From NCBI GenBank assembly GCA_905235565.1, contig CAJOLR010000005.1, positions 32,254 through 84,994 of the forward strand: a stretch of 52,741 nucleotides of DNA, read 5' to 3'. Shown one piece after another: positions 35,970 to 44,070 of this stretch. Under the pieces are notes generated by a model. That model made no database searches, was not told the origin of the DNA, and saw only the letters and a list, made by a program, of their open reading frames with translations. Both the position numbers and the translations under genes were made by a program. Each line of letters opens with the position of its first letter. Position 1 is the stretch's first letter. This stretch comes from an uncultured Bacteroidaceae bacterium (GTDB lineage: Bacteria > Bacteroidota > Bacteroidia > Bacteroidales > Bacteroidaceae).

Positions 35970-37033
35970 ATCACAAAATCCATTTTAATGTCATTGTCAT
36001 CGGTGGGCACGCAGGGCAGTTTCTGGCAGTCAAAGCAGACTCCGGCCTTAAGTGCGTGTGGCAGCCGGGGCAGCAGACGGTCGTAGAATCCGCGGCCGCG
36101 TCCCATACGGTTTCCGGCGGTATCAAACGCGCGGCCCGGAACCAGCACCAGCGTGATGGGGCTCAGGTCTGTCACCGGCTTGCCGTCAGGCTCGGGTATT
36201 CCGAACTGCTCACCCGGGTGGAGCTTTCCGTCATACAACTTTACAATAAGGTCATCGCCCTGTATGGATGGCAGGTAGAAACGTTTGCCTAAGGCTGACC
36301 ATTTATCTATGAATGCAGGGGTCTGTACCTCATCATCCATTGACCAGTATGCCAGTATATCGGTTGCATCCTTAAACGCCTGATTCTGCTCCAGACGTTC
36401 CCAGATAGAGGCGGACTGCGCAGCTTTCTGCTCCGGAGTCATTACTGAAATGAGCCGGTGGATGCGCTGGCGGGCCTGTTTCTTGTCATCATGCATGGCC
36501 TGCATGCTATACTCGCAGCCGCAGTAGCGCTGGTTGTAGAAATCCTGTTCCTTAATAATCTGTGAGCGGCGTTCCTGCAGGCCTCCCTGGCGCCAGTTCT
36601 TATCCCAAAACGTAAGTCCCGGGAACTGGGCGGCAGCCCAATTGCCGGCCTCCACAATCTGGTCGTGGCGTTTCCATCGGCTTGAATCAAGGGTGGAGGT
36701 GAAGATGCTGAATCCGTGTTCAGATGCATATCTGGCGGCACTCAATAGGCGCATCTTAAAGCACTCCAGACAGCGCTTGCCGCGCTCGGGCTCATCTTCC
36801 AGTCCTTTTACGCAGCACTGCCATGCGGAGTGGTTATAGTCAGCATCAACTATCTCCAGCCCCAGTCCGGTTGCATAACGGTTGCACTCCTCCTTTCGGA
36901 TCAGATACTCCTCCAGAGGGTAGATGTTGGGGTTGCAATAGTAGATGGTAGGCTGCCAGCCGTTGCTTAGCATCCACTCAATGATGGCTCCGCTGCACGG
37001 CGCACAGCACGTATGTAGCAGGATGCGGTTCAT
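35966..37033 (-). CDS. Fusion of epoxyqueuosine reductase QueH and 5-formyltetrahydrofolate cyclo-ligase
   Basis: 355 aa, two enzymes in one chain. Residues 1-180 are QueH (DUF208), the non-cobalamin enzyme of the last step of queuosine tRNA modification. Cluster/metal cysteines are LLHTCCAPC (Cys9, 10, 13), RCLEC (Cys88, 91) and YCGC (Cys171, 173). Residues 183-355 are 5-formyl-THF cyclo-ligase, which makes 5,10-methenyl-THF with ATP: KKQARQRI at its start and VPGRAFDTAGNRMGRGRGFYDRLL near the end. The ATG at 37033 overlaps the Fur-family stop (ATGA), and its stop overlaps the EFR1 start. I see no linker break or stop between the domains. Confidence 0.92.
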   Translation of the reverse strand: MNRILLHTCCAPCSGAIIEWMLSNGWQPTIYYCNPNIYPLEEYLIRKEECNRYATGLGLEIVDADYNHSAWQCCVKGLEDEPERGKRCLECFKMRLLSAARYASEHGFSIFTSTLDSSRWKRHDQIVEAGNWAAAQFPGLTFWDKNWRQGGLQERRSQIIKEQDFYNQRYCGCEYSMQAMHDDKKQARQRIHRLISVMTPEQKAAQSASIWERLEQNQAFKDATDILAYWSMDDEVQTPAFIDKWSALGKRFYLPSIQGDDLIVKLYDGKLHPGEQFGIPEPDGKPVTDLSPITLVLVPGRAFDTAGNRMGRGRGFYDRLLPRLPHALKAGVCFDCQKLPCVPTDDNDIKMDFVI

Positions 37034-37473
37034 TGATGGTGGTGATGGGTATGGATAGTGTGGCCTTTGCGGATACATTCAGGGCAGATTCCCTTTGCCA
37101 TGTAGTTGATGCTCTCCACCTGGAAACCGTCAGGGTAATCCACCTGGGGTATGGGCAGCTCTTCAAGACAGAATGTGCGGTGGCACACTTCACAGTGAAA
37201 ATGCACGTGACGGTCATCATCAATCCCGCCATGGGCATGGCACAACTCGTATCGCACACCCTCGCAGCCGTCATCGATCTGATGCAGCAGATGGTTCTCC
37301 TTGAAAAGCATCAGAGTACGGAATATGCCCGACTTATCGATGGAGTCAATCTGATTCTCCAATTCTGACATAGTGACGGGGTGGTCTAACTCCGCTAATG
37401 CCTTTAGCACCAGCAACCGGTTTGCCGTCGGCTTCACTCCATGCTCAGATAATATTTTTTCAAGTTCTTCCAT
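37030..37473 (-). CDS. Fur-family metal-responsive repressor (Fur/Zur-like)
   Basis: 147 aa. Winged-helix DNA-binding half (residues 5-75: GVKPTANRLLVLKAL, SELENQIDSIDKSGIFRTLMLF), dimerisation half with HVHFHCEVC and two structural zinc CxxC pairs (Cys94/97, Cys130/133), and a His-rich tail (HTIHTHHHH). The tail and the CobW-type metallochaperone upstream favour a zinc sensor (Zur). Iron is also possible given the Fe-S protein genes downstream. First gene of the Fur-QueH/FCL-EFR1 run with ATGA overlaps. No clear -7 box was found between it and the inverted repeat upstream. Confidence 0.9.
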   Translation of the reverse strand: MEELEKILSEHGVKPTANRLLVLKALAELDHPVTMSELENQIDSIDKSGIFRTLMLFKENHLLHQIDDGCEGVRYELCHAHGGIDDDRHVHFHCEVCHRTFCLEELPIPQVDYPDGFQVESINYMAKGICPECIRKGHTIHTHHHHQ

Positions 37474-37488
37474 TTGTAGATATCTCGC

Positions 37489-37660
37489 AATAGGGACGAT
37501 TTCATCCGTGATTTTTGGTGGGTGTGGGTATAGGAAACCAAGGCTGCCCGTGGGCTTGTGAACGGGAGGGGCCCGCCGCGCAGCGGTGGGAGGGATAGCG
37601 CGTATCGCGTAGTTTCAGATACCTATACCCCAAAAAATCACGGGTGAAACCGTTCCTATT
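37489..37660. repeat. MITE-like inverted repeat between cobW-type gene and fur-type gene
   Basis: Arms at 37489-37534 and 37622-37660 are inverted copies. The outer 28 bases differ at only three positions (start AATAGG, core CCGTGATTTTT), and after a 7-base length difference both arms end in GGGTATAGG. The 87-bp centre is GC-rich and holds CCCGCCGC/GCGGTGGG and CGCG/CGCG hairpins. The right arm begins inside the TAG stop of the GTPase gene. No obvious target duplication or transposase. Confidence 0.7.
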
Positions 37661-38930
37661 CCACTAAGCATTTGTCAAGCTCCTGTTTGATGTAGGCTTT
37701 ATCCAGGTTCTGGCCGATGAATACCAGTTTCTGCATACGGTCTCCATAAGTTTCATCCCAATCTGCAGCCAGAGTGGGGTCTGAGCGTAGCATATTAGCC
37801 AGCTGGTTCTCCGGCATGGTGGCGTACCACTGACCTGCATTCTTGAGGCTCATCTGCTTGCCGGCCTGCTCAAACAGGTAGCATATGTCAAACTCATCGG
37901 TAAAGTAACACATTCCCTTGGTGCGGATAACGCCCTTGGGCCAGCGTTTGGATACGAACCAGTCAAAACGGTTCAGGTCCATGGGACGGCGTGCATAATA
38001 TACATAGGTGCCGATGCCGTATTCCTCGACCTCACCGCCTTCATGGTCATGGTGATGATGATGGTGATGCCCGTGGTCATGATGGTGGTGCTCATGCTCA
38101 TCATGCTCATCATGGTCGTCGTCATCGTCGTCGTGGTGATGGTGGTGCTCGTGTTCATCGTCATCGTCGTCGTCATCATCCTGATGTTCCAGTTCGTCAC
38201 CGCGTTTTTCGATCTCATGAATCCAAGTGGCACTGGTGGCGACCTTCTCAAAATCAAAGGCTCCGGTATTGAGTATGTTATCCAGCTCAATTTCTCCGTA
38301 ATCACACTCCAGAATACGGGCACGCGGCTGCAGGGCGCGAACCACCTTGCGGATGCGCTCCATCTCGGCGCCACTGACCTCCGAAGCTTTGTTAAGGAGT
38401 ATGATGTTGCAGAACTCTATCTGCTGGATGACCAGGTTCTCCAGGTCCTCCTCGCCAATGTTTTTCTTTACCAGGTCATCTCCGCATCCAAACTCGTCAC
38501 GGATGCGCAGGGCATCTACCACGGTTACGATGCAGTCTAACTGTGGTATTCCGTCCTTGGTATATTTCTCCTCCATGCGCGGGATGGATTCAATGGTTTG
38601 GGCTATGGGGCCGGGCTCACAGATACCGCTGGCTTCAATAACGATGTAGTCAAAACGGTGCAGTGCAATGATCTGATGCAGTTGCTCTACAAGATCCATC
38701 TTGAGCGTGCAGCATATGCATCCGTTCTGAAGTGCAACCAGGCTGTCATCCTTCAAGCCTACAACACCTCCCTGCTGGATAAGGTTGGCATCGATGTTGA
38801 CTTCGCCTATATCGTTTACTATGACTGCAAACTTTATTCCTTTGCTGTTGCTGAGAATCCTGTTAACCAGTGTGGTTTTTCCGCTGCCTAAATAACCGGT
38901 AAGCAGCAGGACCGGAGTTTTGTTTGTCAT
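37656..38930 (-). CDS. CobW/COG0523-family metallochaperone GTPase
   Basis: 424 aa. Walker A GYLGSGKTT (residues 12-20), metal-binding CxCC motif (Cys71, 73, 74 in GCICCTL), the ESIPRME-linked switch region and the G-type LNKASEV motif. A very acidic His/Asp loop (about 247-298) separates the GTPase and CobW_C domains and should bind zinc or other metals. The family delivers metals to target enzymes; several members are Zur-controlled. It is followed by the inverted repeat and the Fur-type gene, and preceded by an outer-membrane protein gene 21 bp upstream. Confidence 0.93.
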   Translation of the reverse strand: MTNKTPVLLLTGYLGSGKTTLVNRILSNSKGIKFAVIVNDIGEVNIDANLIQQGGVVGLKDDSLVALQNGCICCTLKMDLVEQLHQIIALHRFDYIVIEASGICEPGPIAQTIESIPRMEEKYTKDGIPQLDCIVTVVDALRIRDEFGCGDDLVKKNIGEEDLENLVIQQIEFCNIILLNKASEVSGAEMERIRKVVRALQPRARILECDYGEIELDNILNTGAFDFEKVATSATWIHEIEKRGDELEHQDDDDDDDDEHEHHHHHDDDDDDHDEHDEHEHHHHDHGHHHHHHHDHEGGEVEEYGIGTYVYYARRPMDLNRFDWFVSKRWPKGVIRTKGMCYFTDEFDICYLFEQAGKQMSLKNAGQWYATMPENQLANMLRSDPTLAADWDETYGDRMQKLVFIGQNLDKAYIKQELDKCLVE

Positions 38931-38951
38931 ATCGTGTCAGAGGAATCCGAA

Positions 38952-40241
38952 TCAGAACAGGTAGTTGAAACCGATGTTCGTCCAAAGCACGGTTCCGTCA
39001 TTCTCACTGAAGGGCTTGCCACCCTCAAATGAGATAACCATGTTATGATTCATTATTAGTTTTATACCTAATCCTGCAGAGTAGTGAGGTGCATATTCGT
39101 CACCGTTGTAAAGACCTGCACTCTTTTGTTCGTCAAGACGATACGGCTGAAGTATCTTGCCGGCATCAAAGAAGGGGTTGGTGGCAATCTGCCAGTTCTG
39201 GTTTATGAACTTGAAATCATATATACGCCAGCGAATCTCCGAATTGAGCATGATGAACCCGTTGCCCAACACACCGTTGCGGTTAAGTCCCCTGACCGAT
39301 GCGCTTCCGCCAACTCCTTCGGTATACATCTTACGGAAAAACATACTGTTGATGTTGTTGGTGAAATAGTAGGGAATCTCACCCCAGAGATTGGTCTGCA
39401 GCAGAGCTCGTACGGCAAATGTGACATTGTTGCCAAAAAGAGGCAGGAATTCGCTGATGCTCAGATGGAATCCAAGGTTGCTGTACCCTTCACGGTCAAT
39501 CAGGTCCGGGCTGTAGACTACCGAAGCCTCGATGTTCTGGCCTTTAGTCGGGTCACTGTCATGATTCCTGCTGTCATACACAAGGCCAGCCCTCAACTGA
39601 GTGACATTGCCTCCGTTCTTCTCATTTTCGCGGATGAGCCCATCCAGACAGTAAATGTCGTAAAGTGTCTGTTGGCCTTTATACTCCTTGAGTTCCAGCG
39701 CATCGGTGGTAATATGGTAGAAGGCAATACCTGCTGCAGCACTTAAGTTCCCGCTGATTGTCTTCCGGATACTCACCAATGCCCTGAACTGGTTGCGTGA
39801 CATGAAATTGAATCCTGACTTGGCATCATCCTTGACATCGGCACCGGGGTTCCAGGATATCAGGTCAGGGTCATACTCTTGAGCGAATCCGTTGAATCCG
39901 TAGAATCCGAACTTGGGGGCATTGAAATAGGTGATGTCAAAGAACAGCTTGCCGTCAGGGATGAGAGTCTTGAAATCTCCGTATGTACGCAGTATGCTTG
40001 ATCCTTTGGTGTATGTCGATGCTTCGATGTTTATCTTGTAGTTGTACTGTGGATAATTGGTCCCGTCCCCGTAGTTGAATATATCACAGCACAGACCGTA
40101 CTGTAAACCCAGGTCCGAGTCAAAACCTACAACAGGAAGGGGCCCGAAATTCCATCCTGTCTTAATGATCTCATTTTTCTGTGCCGGAATAGGCAAAGTT
40201 GCCGCCAGCATCAAAAACAACAATGTGAGGAATCTTTTCAT
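38952..40241 (-). CDS. Omp85/BamA-like outer-membrane barrel without POTRA domains
   Basis: 429 aa. Signal peptide (MKRFLTLLFLMLAATLPIPAQ), then a barrel of the bacterial surface antigen type. The conserved VRGLNRNG loop, an Asp-rich DSRNHDSDPTKGQNIEASV strand pair and a C-terminal Phe (FNYLF) are present. POTRA repeats are absent, so it is not BamA itself. The start is the ATG at 40241, 7 bp after the DUF3575 gene. Function unknown, possibly a small outer-membrane export or lipid pore. Gene order suggests a link with the metal genes, but this may be chance. Confidence 0.85.
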   Translation of the reverse strand: MKRFLTLLFLMLAATLPIPAQKNEIIKTGWNFGPLPVVGFDSDLGLQYGLCCDIFNYGDGTNYPQYNYKINIEASTYTKGSSILRTYGDFKTLIPDGKLFFDITYFNAPKFGFYGFNGFAQEYDPDLISWNPGADVKDDAKSGFNFMSRNQFRALVSIRKTISGNLSAAAGIAFYHITTDALELKEYKGQQTLYDIYCLDGLIRENEKNGGNVTQLRAGLVYDSRNHDSDPTKGQNIEASVVYSPDLIDREGYSNLGFHLSISEFLPLFGNNVTFAVRALLQTNLWGEIPYYFTNNINSMFFRKMYTEGVGGSASVRGLNRNGVLGNGFIMLNSEIRWRIYDFKFINQNWQIATNPFFDAGKILQPYRLDEQKSAGLYNGDEYAPHYSAGLGIKLIMNHNMVISFEGGKPFSENDGTVLWTNIGFNYLF

Positions 40242-40248
40242 GGCAATG

Positions 40249-41667
40249 TTATTTGTTCCTGACTTTCTTCTGTATGAGATCATAACTCAACGAGATACCG
40301 GCACCGGTAGGACCTAACCATCGGAAAATCATGTTACGCCTGATGAATAGTCTGGGTTCATCAAACCATGAGTAGTAATACTTTCCGGCAAATGGCGAAC
40401 CTGCATCATATGGGTCATAGAATGTTATGTATACACCTCCTTTTACAAGGAATTCCAGTTTCCATCTGGTGTCGGGATTCTTACCCAACGGTTTTACGTA
40501 ACCGTAGCCAAGTCCGCCTCCGAATCCTTCGCCCTGATAACCATGGCCGGCCTGTCGGTCAAAACATATGTCAAACAGGTTGGATCCTATGTATGCGGAC
40601 AGGTAATGGCCGGTGTGGTTGGAGTTTTTCTTGAAGTATCTGCGGCCTTCTATCTGCAGGTTCAGGATCTGGAAGTACTGGTGCTTGGATGGTACCGTAT
40701 GCCATGGGAACTCGTACTCTGCAAGCAAGGTCCAGCGTCCATGTTCGGTGGGATACAGTTCGGCCTCCACATTATATATTGGAGCCCAACCCAGATCCTT
40801 CATTGCGAACCCATAGTATGGGAGATTGGTCTTTACTGCCAGGAGCGGACGTTTCCTGAATGTCTCCGGCTCCAGTAACGTCTGGCTTTCGGGCTGTTTG
40901 CGGATAGTGTCATCCAGATTTGGCGATGTCTCTTCAACCAGCGGGATCCCGATGTCCATATCAAGTACATTGACAGGCTCTACCGTATGCAGGATATAAA
41001 TACCTGAATTACGTATTACCGGGAAATAGTATTTGGACAGATATGCATACACGTCGCCCGTCTTGGGGTTCTTTCCCAGAGAGTTTTTCAGCTTGCTCTT
41101 CTTGGATGCTATGCTGATTTCTTGGGAATCGATGATGTTAAGTATCTTGTCTATGGTGGCTTCCTCCAGGTTGGGGTCTTGGGCAACGTATTGGGCCAGA
41201 TTCTCCCAGGATTCAGTGACAGTGTTCAGGGATATCTTGTCTTTGAGGTCGGGGAAGACGCGGTACATATAGTACAGCATTACCTCTGAACGGTTCTTTG
41301 TGAGCCATTGGTTACGCTCAAGGGTACCTTCGGGCGACGATTGTGAGATTATTTCAATGGCGGCGATGTTTTCCCTGCCCAAGGAGTCTATGACCCTGTC
41401 CAGATGTAGCAGCGACAATCCGTTGTCCATGTAGGAGATGTCAAGTTTGGGATTGTTAAGCCTGAAGTGGATTTCGGTGTAGTCGGTTGCCACGTAAGCG
41501 CTGTCGGACACCGGCTTGGGAAGGATGCGTTTGACGACTGTGTCTCCAACTTGCAGCAGATTATCTGACTGGGAATGGCTTTGGGCCGAAGAAGGAACGG
41601 TCAGGAGAGCACAGAATGCCACCATCACGAATGAACGTATGAATTCAAAAACAATCCTTTTTCCCAT
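40249..41667 (-). CDS. DUF3575 protein with OmpA-like N-terminal part
   Basis: 472 aa. Signal peptide ending in VPSSAQ. Residues about 60-230 contain an OmpA-like pattern (LHLDRVIDSLGRENIAAIEIISQSSPEGT, then LTKNRSEVMLYYM), as in proteins that touch peptidoglycan. Residues about 275-465 are the DUF3575 barrel (LAVKTNLPYYGF, WTLLAEYEFPWH, GYGYVKPLG). DUF3575 genes are often found in Bacteroides fimbrial loci. No fimbrial genes are adjacent here. First gene of the unit with the Omp85-like protein; a TATCTTTG box lies 30 bp upstream. Confidence 0.85.
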   Translation of the reverse strand: MGKRIVFEFIRSFVMVAFCALLTVPSSAQSHSQSDNLLQVGDTVVKRILPKPVSDSAYVATDYTEIHFRLNNPKLDISYMDNGLSLLHLDRVIDSLGRENIAAIEIISQSSPEGTLERNQWLTKNRSEVMLYYMYRVFPDLKDKISLNTVTESWENLAQYVAQDPNLEEATIDKILNIIDSQEISIASKKSKLKNSLGKNPKTGDVYAYLSKYYFPVIRNSGIYILHTVEPVNVLDMDIGIPLVEETSPNLDDTIRKQPESQTLLEPETFRKRPLLAVKTNLPYYGFAMKDLGWAPIYNVEAELYPTEHGRWTLLAEYEFPWHTVPSKHQYFQILNLQIEGRRYFKKNSNHTGHYLSAYIGSNLFDICFDRQAGHGYQGEGFGGGLGYGYVKPLGKNPDTRWKLEFLVKGGVYITFYDPYDAGSPFAGKYYYSWFDEPRLFIRRNMIFRWLGPTGAGISLSYDLIQKKVRNK

Positions 41668-41696
41668 TTACGTTATACGCGCGCGCTGATTTTTTG

Positions 41697-41704
41697 CAAA
41701 GATA
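41697..41704 (-). promoter_or_regulatory. Bacteroidetes -7 box (TATCTTTG) of the DUF3575 unit
   Basis: Exact TAnnTTTG match on the minus strand, 30 bp before the ATG. A short alternating GC tract (41679-41687) lies in the leader. Confidence 0.6.
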
Positions 41705-41813
41705 AATATGAAGTTTCGTTTCCATATGAAAATCGTTTCAGAGTTATTAACAGGTTTTTCAACAATAATCAGGTCATTTTGTTACCTTAGAGGCCGTTTT
41801 ATTGCAATCATGT

Positions 41814-43106
41814 ATGAAAAAGCCAGAAAATAAGACAGTTGGGTTTACCAGACTGAGGCTGGTGGCCTTGGTTTTCCTGGAATATGCGGTTTGGGGGGCG
41901 TATCTCATCTCCATCGGCCGTTATCTTGCCATCGCCGGTTTGGGCAGCCAGATCAAATGGTTCTTTACCATGAACGGTTTCGTATCGCTGTTTATGCCCG
42001 CACTTGTCGGTGTGGTTGCAGACAGGTATATTCAAGGTCAGCGGCTGCTTTCGATTTGTCATGCCCTGGCTGGCCTGTTCATGCTGGGAGCCGGTTTTTA
42101 CTGTCTTAAGGCTGTGCAGGTGGAGTTCGCTCCCCTGTATTGCCTTTATTGCTTAAGTATCGTGTTCTTCATGCCTACTGTTGCCTTGACAAACTCTGTT
42201 TCATACAGCATCATAACCCGGAGTGGCGGAGATCCGGTTTCGGATTATCCTCCGATACGGCTGTTCGGTACCGTGGGCTTTATCTGCAGTATGCTTGCGG
42301 TAAACTGGATACATATCGGCGGGGTGCGAATGCAGGAGTCCTGCACACAGCTTATCCTGTCGGGGGTACTCTCGCTGGTCCTATGTCTGTACTCCCTGAC
42401 GCTTCCAGCTTGTCCCACGGGTGGGGAAAGGGCGGGAAGGAGTATGGCCGATGCGTTCGGGCTCCAGGCATTCCGCCTGTTCGGAGATGGACGTATGGCT
42501 GTTTTCCTGATTTTCTCGATACTCATGGGATCGGCCCTTCAGATAACCAACGGTTATGCCAATACTTTTCTGGGCTCGTTCTCGGCAGACCCTGCGCTGG
42601 CGGATGCTTTCGCGGTAAAAAATTCTAACGCATTGCTGTCGCTTTCGCAGGTGTCCGAGACTCTTTGTTTCCTGCTTGTCCCGTTCTGTATGAAAAGGTT
42701 CGGTATAAAGAGAGTCATGCTTCTTTCAATGACGGCCTGGGTGCTCAGGTTCGGCCTGTTCGGCCTGGGGACACCGGATATGCCGGGCGTACTGCTGTTC
42801 ATACTCAGCTGCATTCTATACGGAATAGCGTTTGATTTTTTCAATATTGCAGGCTCCCTGTATGTTGAGAAAAGTGTTGACAAGAGCATAAGGGCCAGCG
42901 CTCAGGGCCTGTTCATGATGATGTCCAACGGCATCGGCGCCACATTGGGAATGATTGGCGCGGGAGCGGTGATGGACCGTTACGTGTTTAAGTCGGCATC
43001 GGCAGACTGGAGTTCGGCATGGCTTGTGTTTGCGGCCTACATGACAGTTGTCGCTGTCCTTTTCTGTATATTCTTCAGAGAATCTGTCGATAAGAAAAAT
43101 CCTTAA
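41814..43106 (+). CDS. MFS nucleoside:H+ symporter (NupG-like)
   Basis: 430 aa, 12 membrane helices. LRLVALVFLEYAVWGAYLISIGRYL and IKWFFTMNGFVSLFMPALVGVVADRY match the start of nucleoside:H+ symporters such as NupG/XapB, and YPPIRLFGTVGFI is the conserved central loop. It imports nucleosides across the inner membrane. The start is the ATG at 41814; the TTG at 41802 is in frame but weaker. TACCTTAG (41783-41790) is a near-match to the -7 box. The stop abuts the LytTR stop with no bases between. Confidence 0.9.
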   Translation: MKKPENKTVGFTRLRLVALVFLEYAVWGAYLISIGRYLAIAGLGSQIKWFFTMNGFVSLFMPALVGVVADRYIQGQRLLSICHALAGLFMLGAGFYCLKAVQVEFAPLYCLYCLSIVFFMPTVALTNSVSYSIITRSGGDPVSDYPPIRLFGTVGFICSMLAVNWIHIGGVRMQESCTQLILSGVLSLVLCLYSLTLPACPTGGERAGRSMADAFGLQAFRLFGDGRMAVFLIFSILMGSALQITNGYANTFLGSFSADPALADAFAVKNSNALLSLSQVSETLCFLLVPFCMKRFGIKRVMLLSMTAWVLRFGLFGLGTPDMPGVLLFILSCILYGIAFDFFNIAGSLYVEKSVDKSIRASAQGLFMMMSNGIGATLGMIGAGAVMDRYVFKSASADWSSAWLVFAAYMTVVAVLFCIFFRESVDKKNP

Positions 43107-43973
43107 TTATATGGTGCGTCTGTCAAGCTGTGTGAGAATGGCTCTGTAGTAAGCCGGAGTGACCGTTATCGTCTTGTCCGACGGATGGTCTAAGGTAATG
43201 GTCAGATGGCCGTGCTCCTTGCCGTAACGAACTATCTTTGTGGTATTGACCAGGAATGACCGCCGGCACCGTTCTATGGTGGTACCGGCCAGGTCCTCCT
43301 CTATTTTCTGGGTACTGCAACGCAGCAGATAGCTTGACAGTTTCCCATCCAGGTCATAGAATATCTGAACGTAATTGTCCTGGGATTCTATATAGAATAT
43401 GGAATCCTCACTGAGTGACATCTTGTGTTTGCCCTGGCTGTCACGGAACTGGATGAGCCTGTTGCCGGACTCAATAGTCTCGCGTTTGTGGGTTACCTTG
43501 AACAGCTCCAACTCCTCTTTCTTGGCCTTGTATTGGGCGTAAATCCAGATTATCGAGTAGGGTATGGCCAATATCAGGGCTACGCACATGGGGATTCTTA
43601 TGAGCAGCTGCGGAATATCTACAGAGCCCAGTCTGAAACAGACAGAGAAGAGATAATACTCAATGGCTATTGCAAAGAATTCTGCTATATGCCAAACCAG
43701 TATCCGTCTTACCGTTACACTGTGCTCCCTGCTAAACCTGTATATCAGCAGCTTGCTGATTATCAGAGTTGAAATGGCTACGGTGTAGAACAGGGCGGTT
43801 ACTCCGGCCTGCTTGGGCGAGCTGAATCCGAACCAAGTGGTCGAGTATGCGAATGACGGCTGGTACAGGGACATGAACAGTATTGAGAATAGTGAGACAA
43901 AGATTACTGATTGTAACAGGAAACGTCTCTGAAGTACCTGCTTTGGGACTGTGTTGTAGCTGTTCTTAGTCAT
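43107..43973 (-). CDS. Membrane-bound LytTR-type transcription regulator
   Basis: 288 aa. Four membrane helices (about 18-155) and a C-terminal LytTR DNA-binding domain (about 190-285: FYIESQDNYVQIFY, RCRRSFLVNTTKIVRYG). It has no response-regulator receiver domain, so it probably senses a membrane or extracellular signal directly. The start at 43973 (MTKNSYNTV) is preferred over the longer frame to 44060, which would run into the guaA promoter. Divergent from guaA; an imperfect inverted repeat CAAAGGG/CCCTTTG lies between the two genes at 44000-44019 and might be its operator. Confidence 0.88.
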   Translation of the reverse strand: MTKNSYNTVPKQVLQRRFLLQSVIFVSLFSILFMSLYQPSFAYSTTWFGFSSPKQAGVTALFYTVAISTLIISKLLIYRFSREHSVTVRRILVWHIAEFFAIAIEYYLFSVCFRLGSVDIPQLLIRIPMCVALILAIPYSIIWIYAQYKAKKEELELFKVTHKRETIESGNRLIQFRDSQGKHKMSLSEDSIFYIESQDNYVQIFYDLDGKLSSYLLRCSTQKIEEDLAGTTIERCRRSFLVNTTKIVRYGKEHGHLTITLDHPSDKTITVTPAYYRAILTQLDRRTI

Positions 43974-43999
43974 TGCACGCGAAGGTAGTGAAAAAGTGC

Positions 44000-44019
44000 C
44001 AAAGGGGGAATTCCCTTTG
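44000..44019. promoter_or_regulatory. Inverted repeat in the lytTR/guaA divergent promoter region
   Basis: CAAAGGG (44000-44006) and CCCTTTG (44013-44019), six bases apart, 27 bp from the LytTR start and 13 bp upstream of the guaA -7 box. It is a candidate binding site; no regulator is demonstrated. Confidence 0.4.
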
Positions 44020-44031
44020 CTTCTTTTTATG

Positions 44032-44039
44032 TAATTTTG
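44032..44039 (+). promoter_or_regulatory. Bacteroidetes -7 box (TAATTTTG) of guaA
   Basis: Exact TAnnTTTG match 32 bp before the guaA ATG. No purine riboswitch-like structure is possible in the short leader. Confidence 0.6.
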
Positions 44040-44070
44040 CGCCCGGAAAACTATAACCACAATACCTCAC

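Noticed and set aside
37991-38540. Plus-strand open frames opposite the CobW-type gene
   Set aside because: They are the mirror of the His/Asp-coding run, which lacks stops on both strands; the minus-strand gene has all family motifs.
41679-41687. Short alternating GC tract that could form Z-DNA
   Set aside because: Only about nine bases long in a leader region; too short to claim structure or function.
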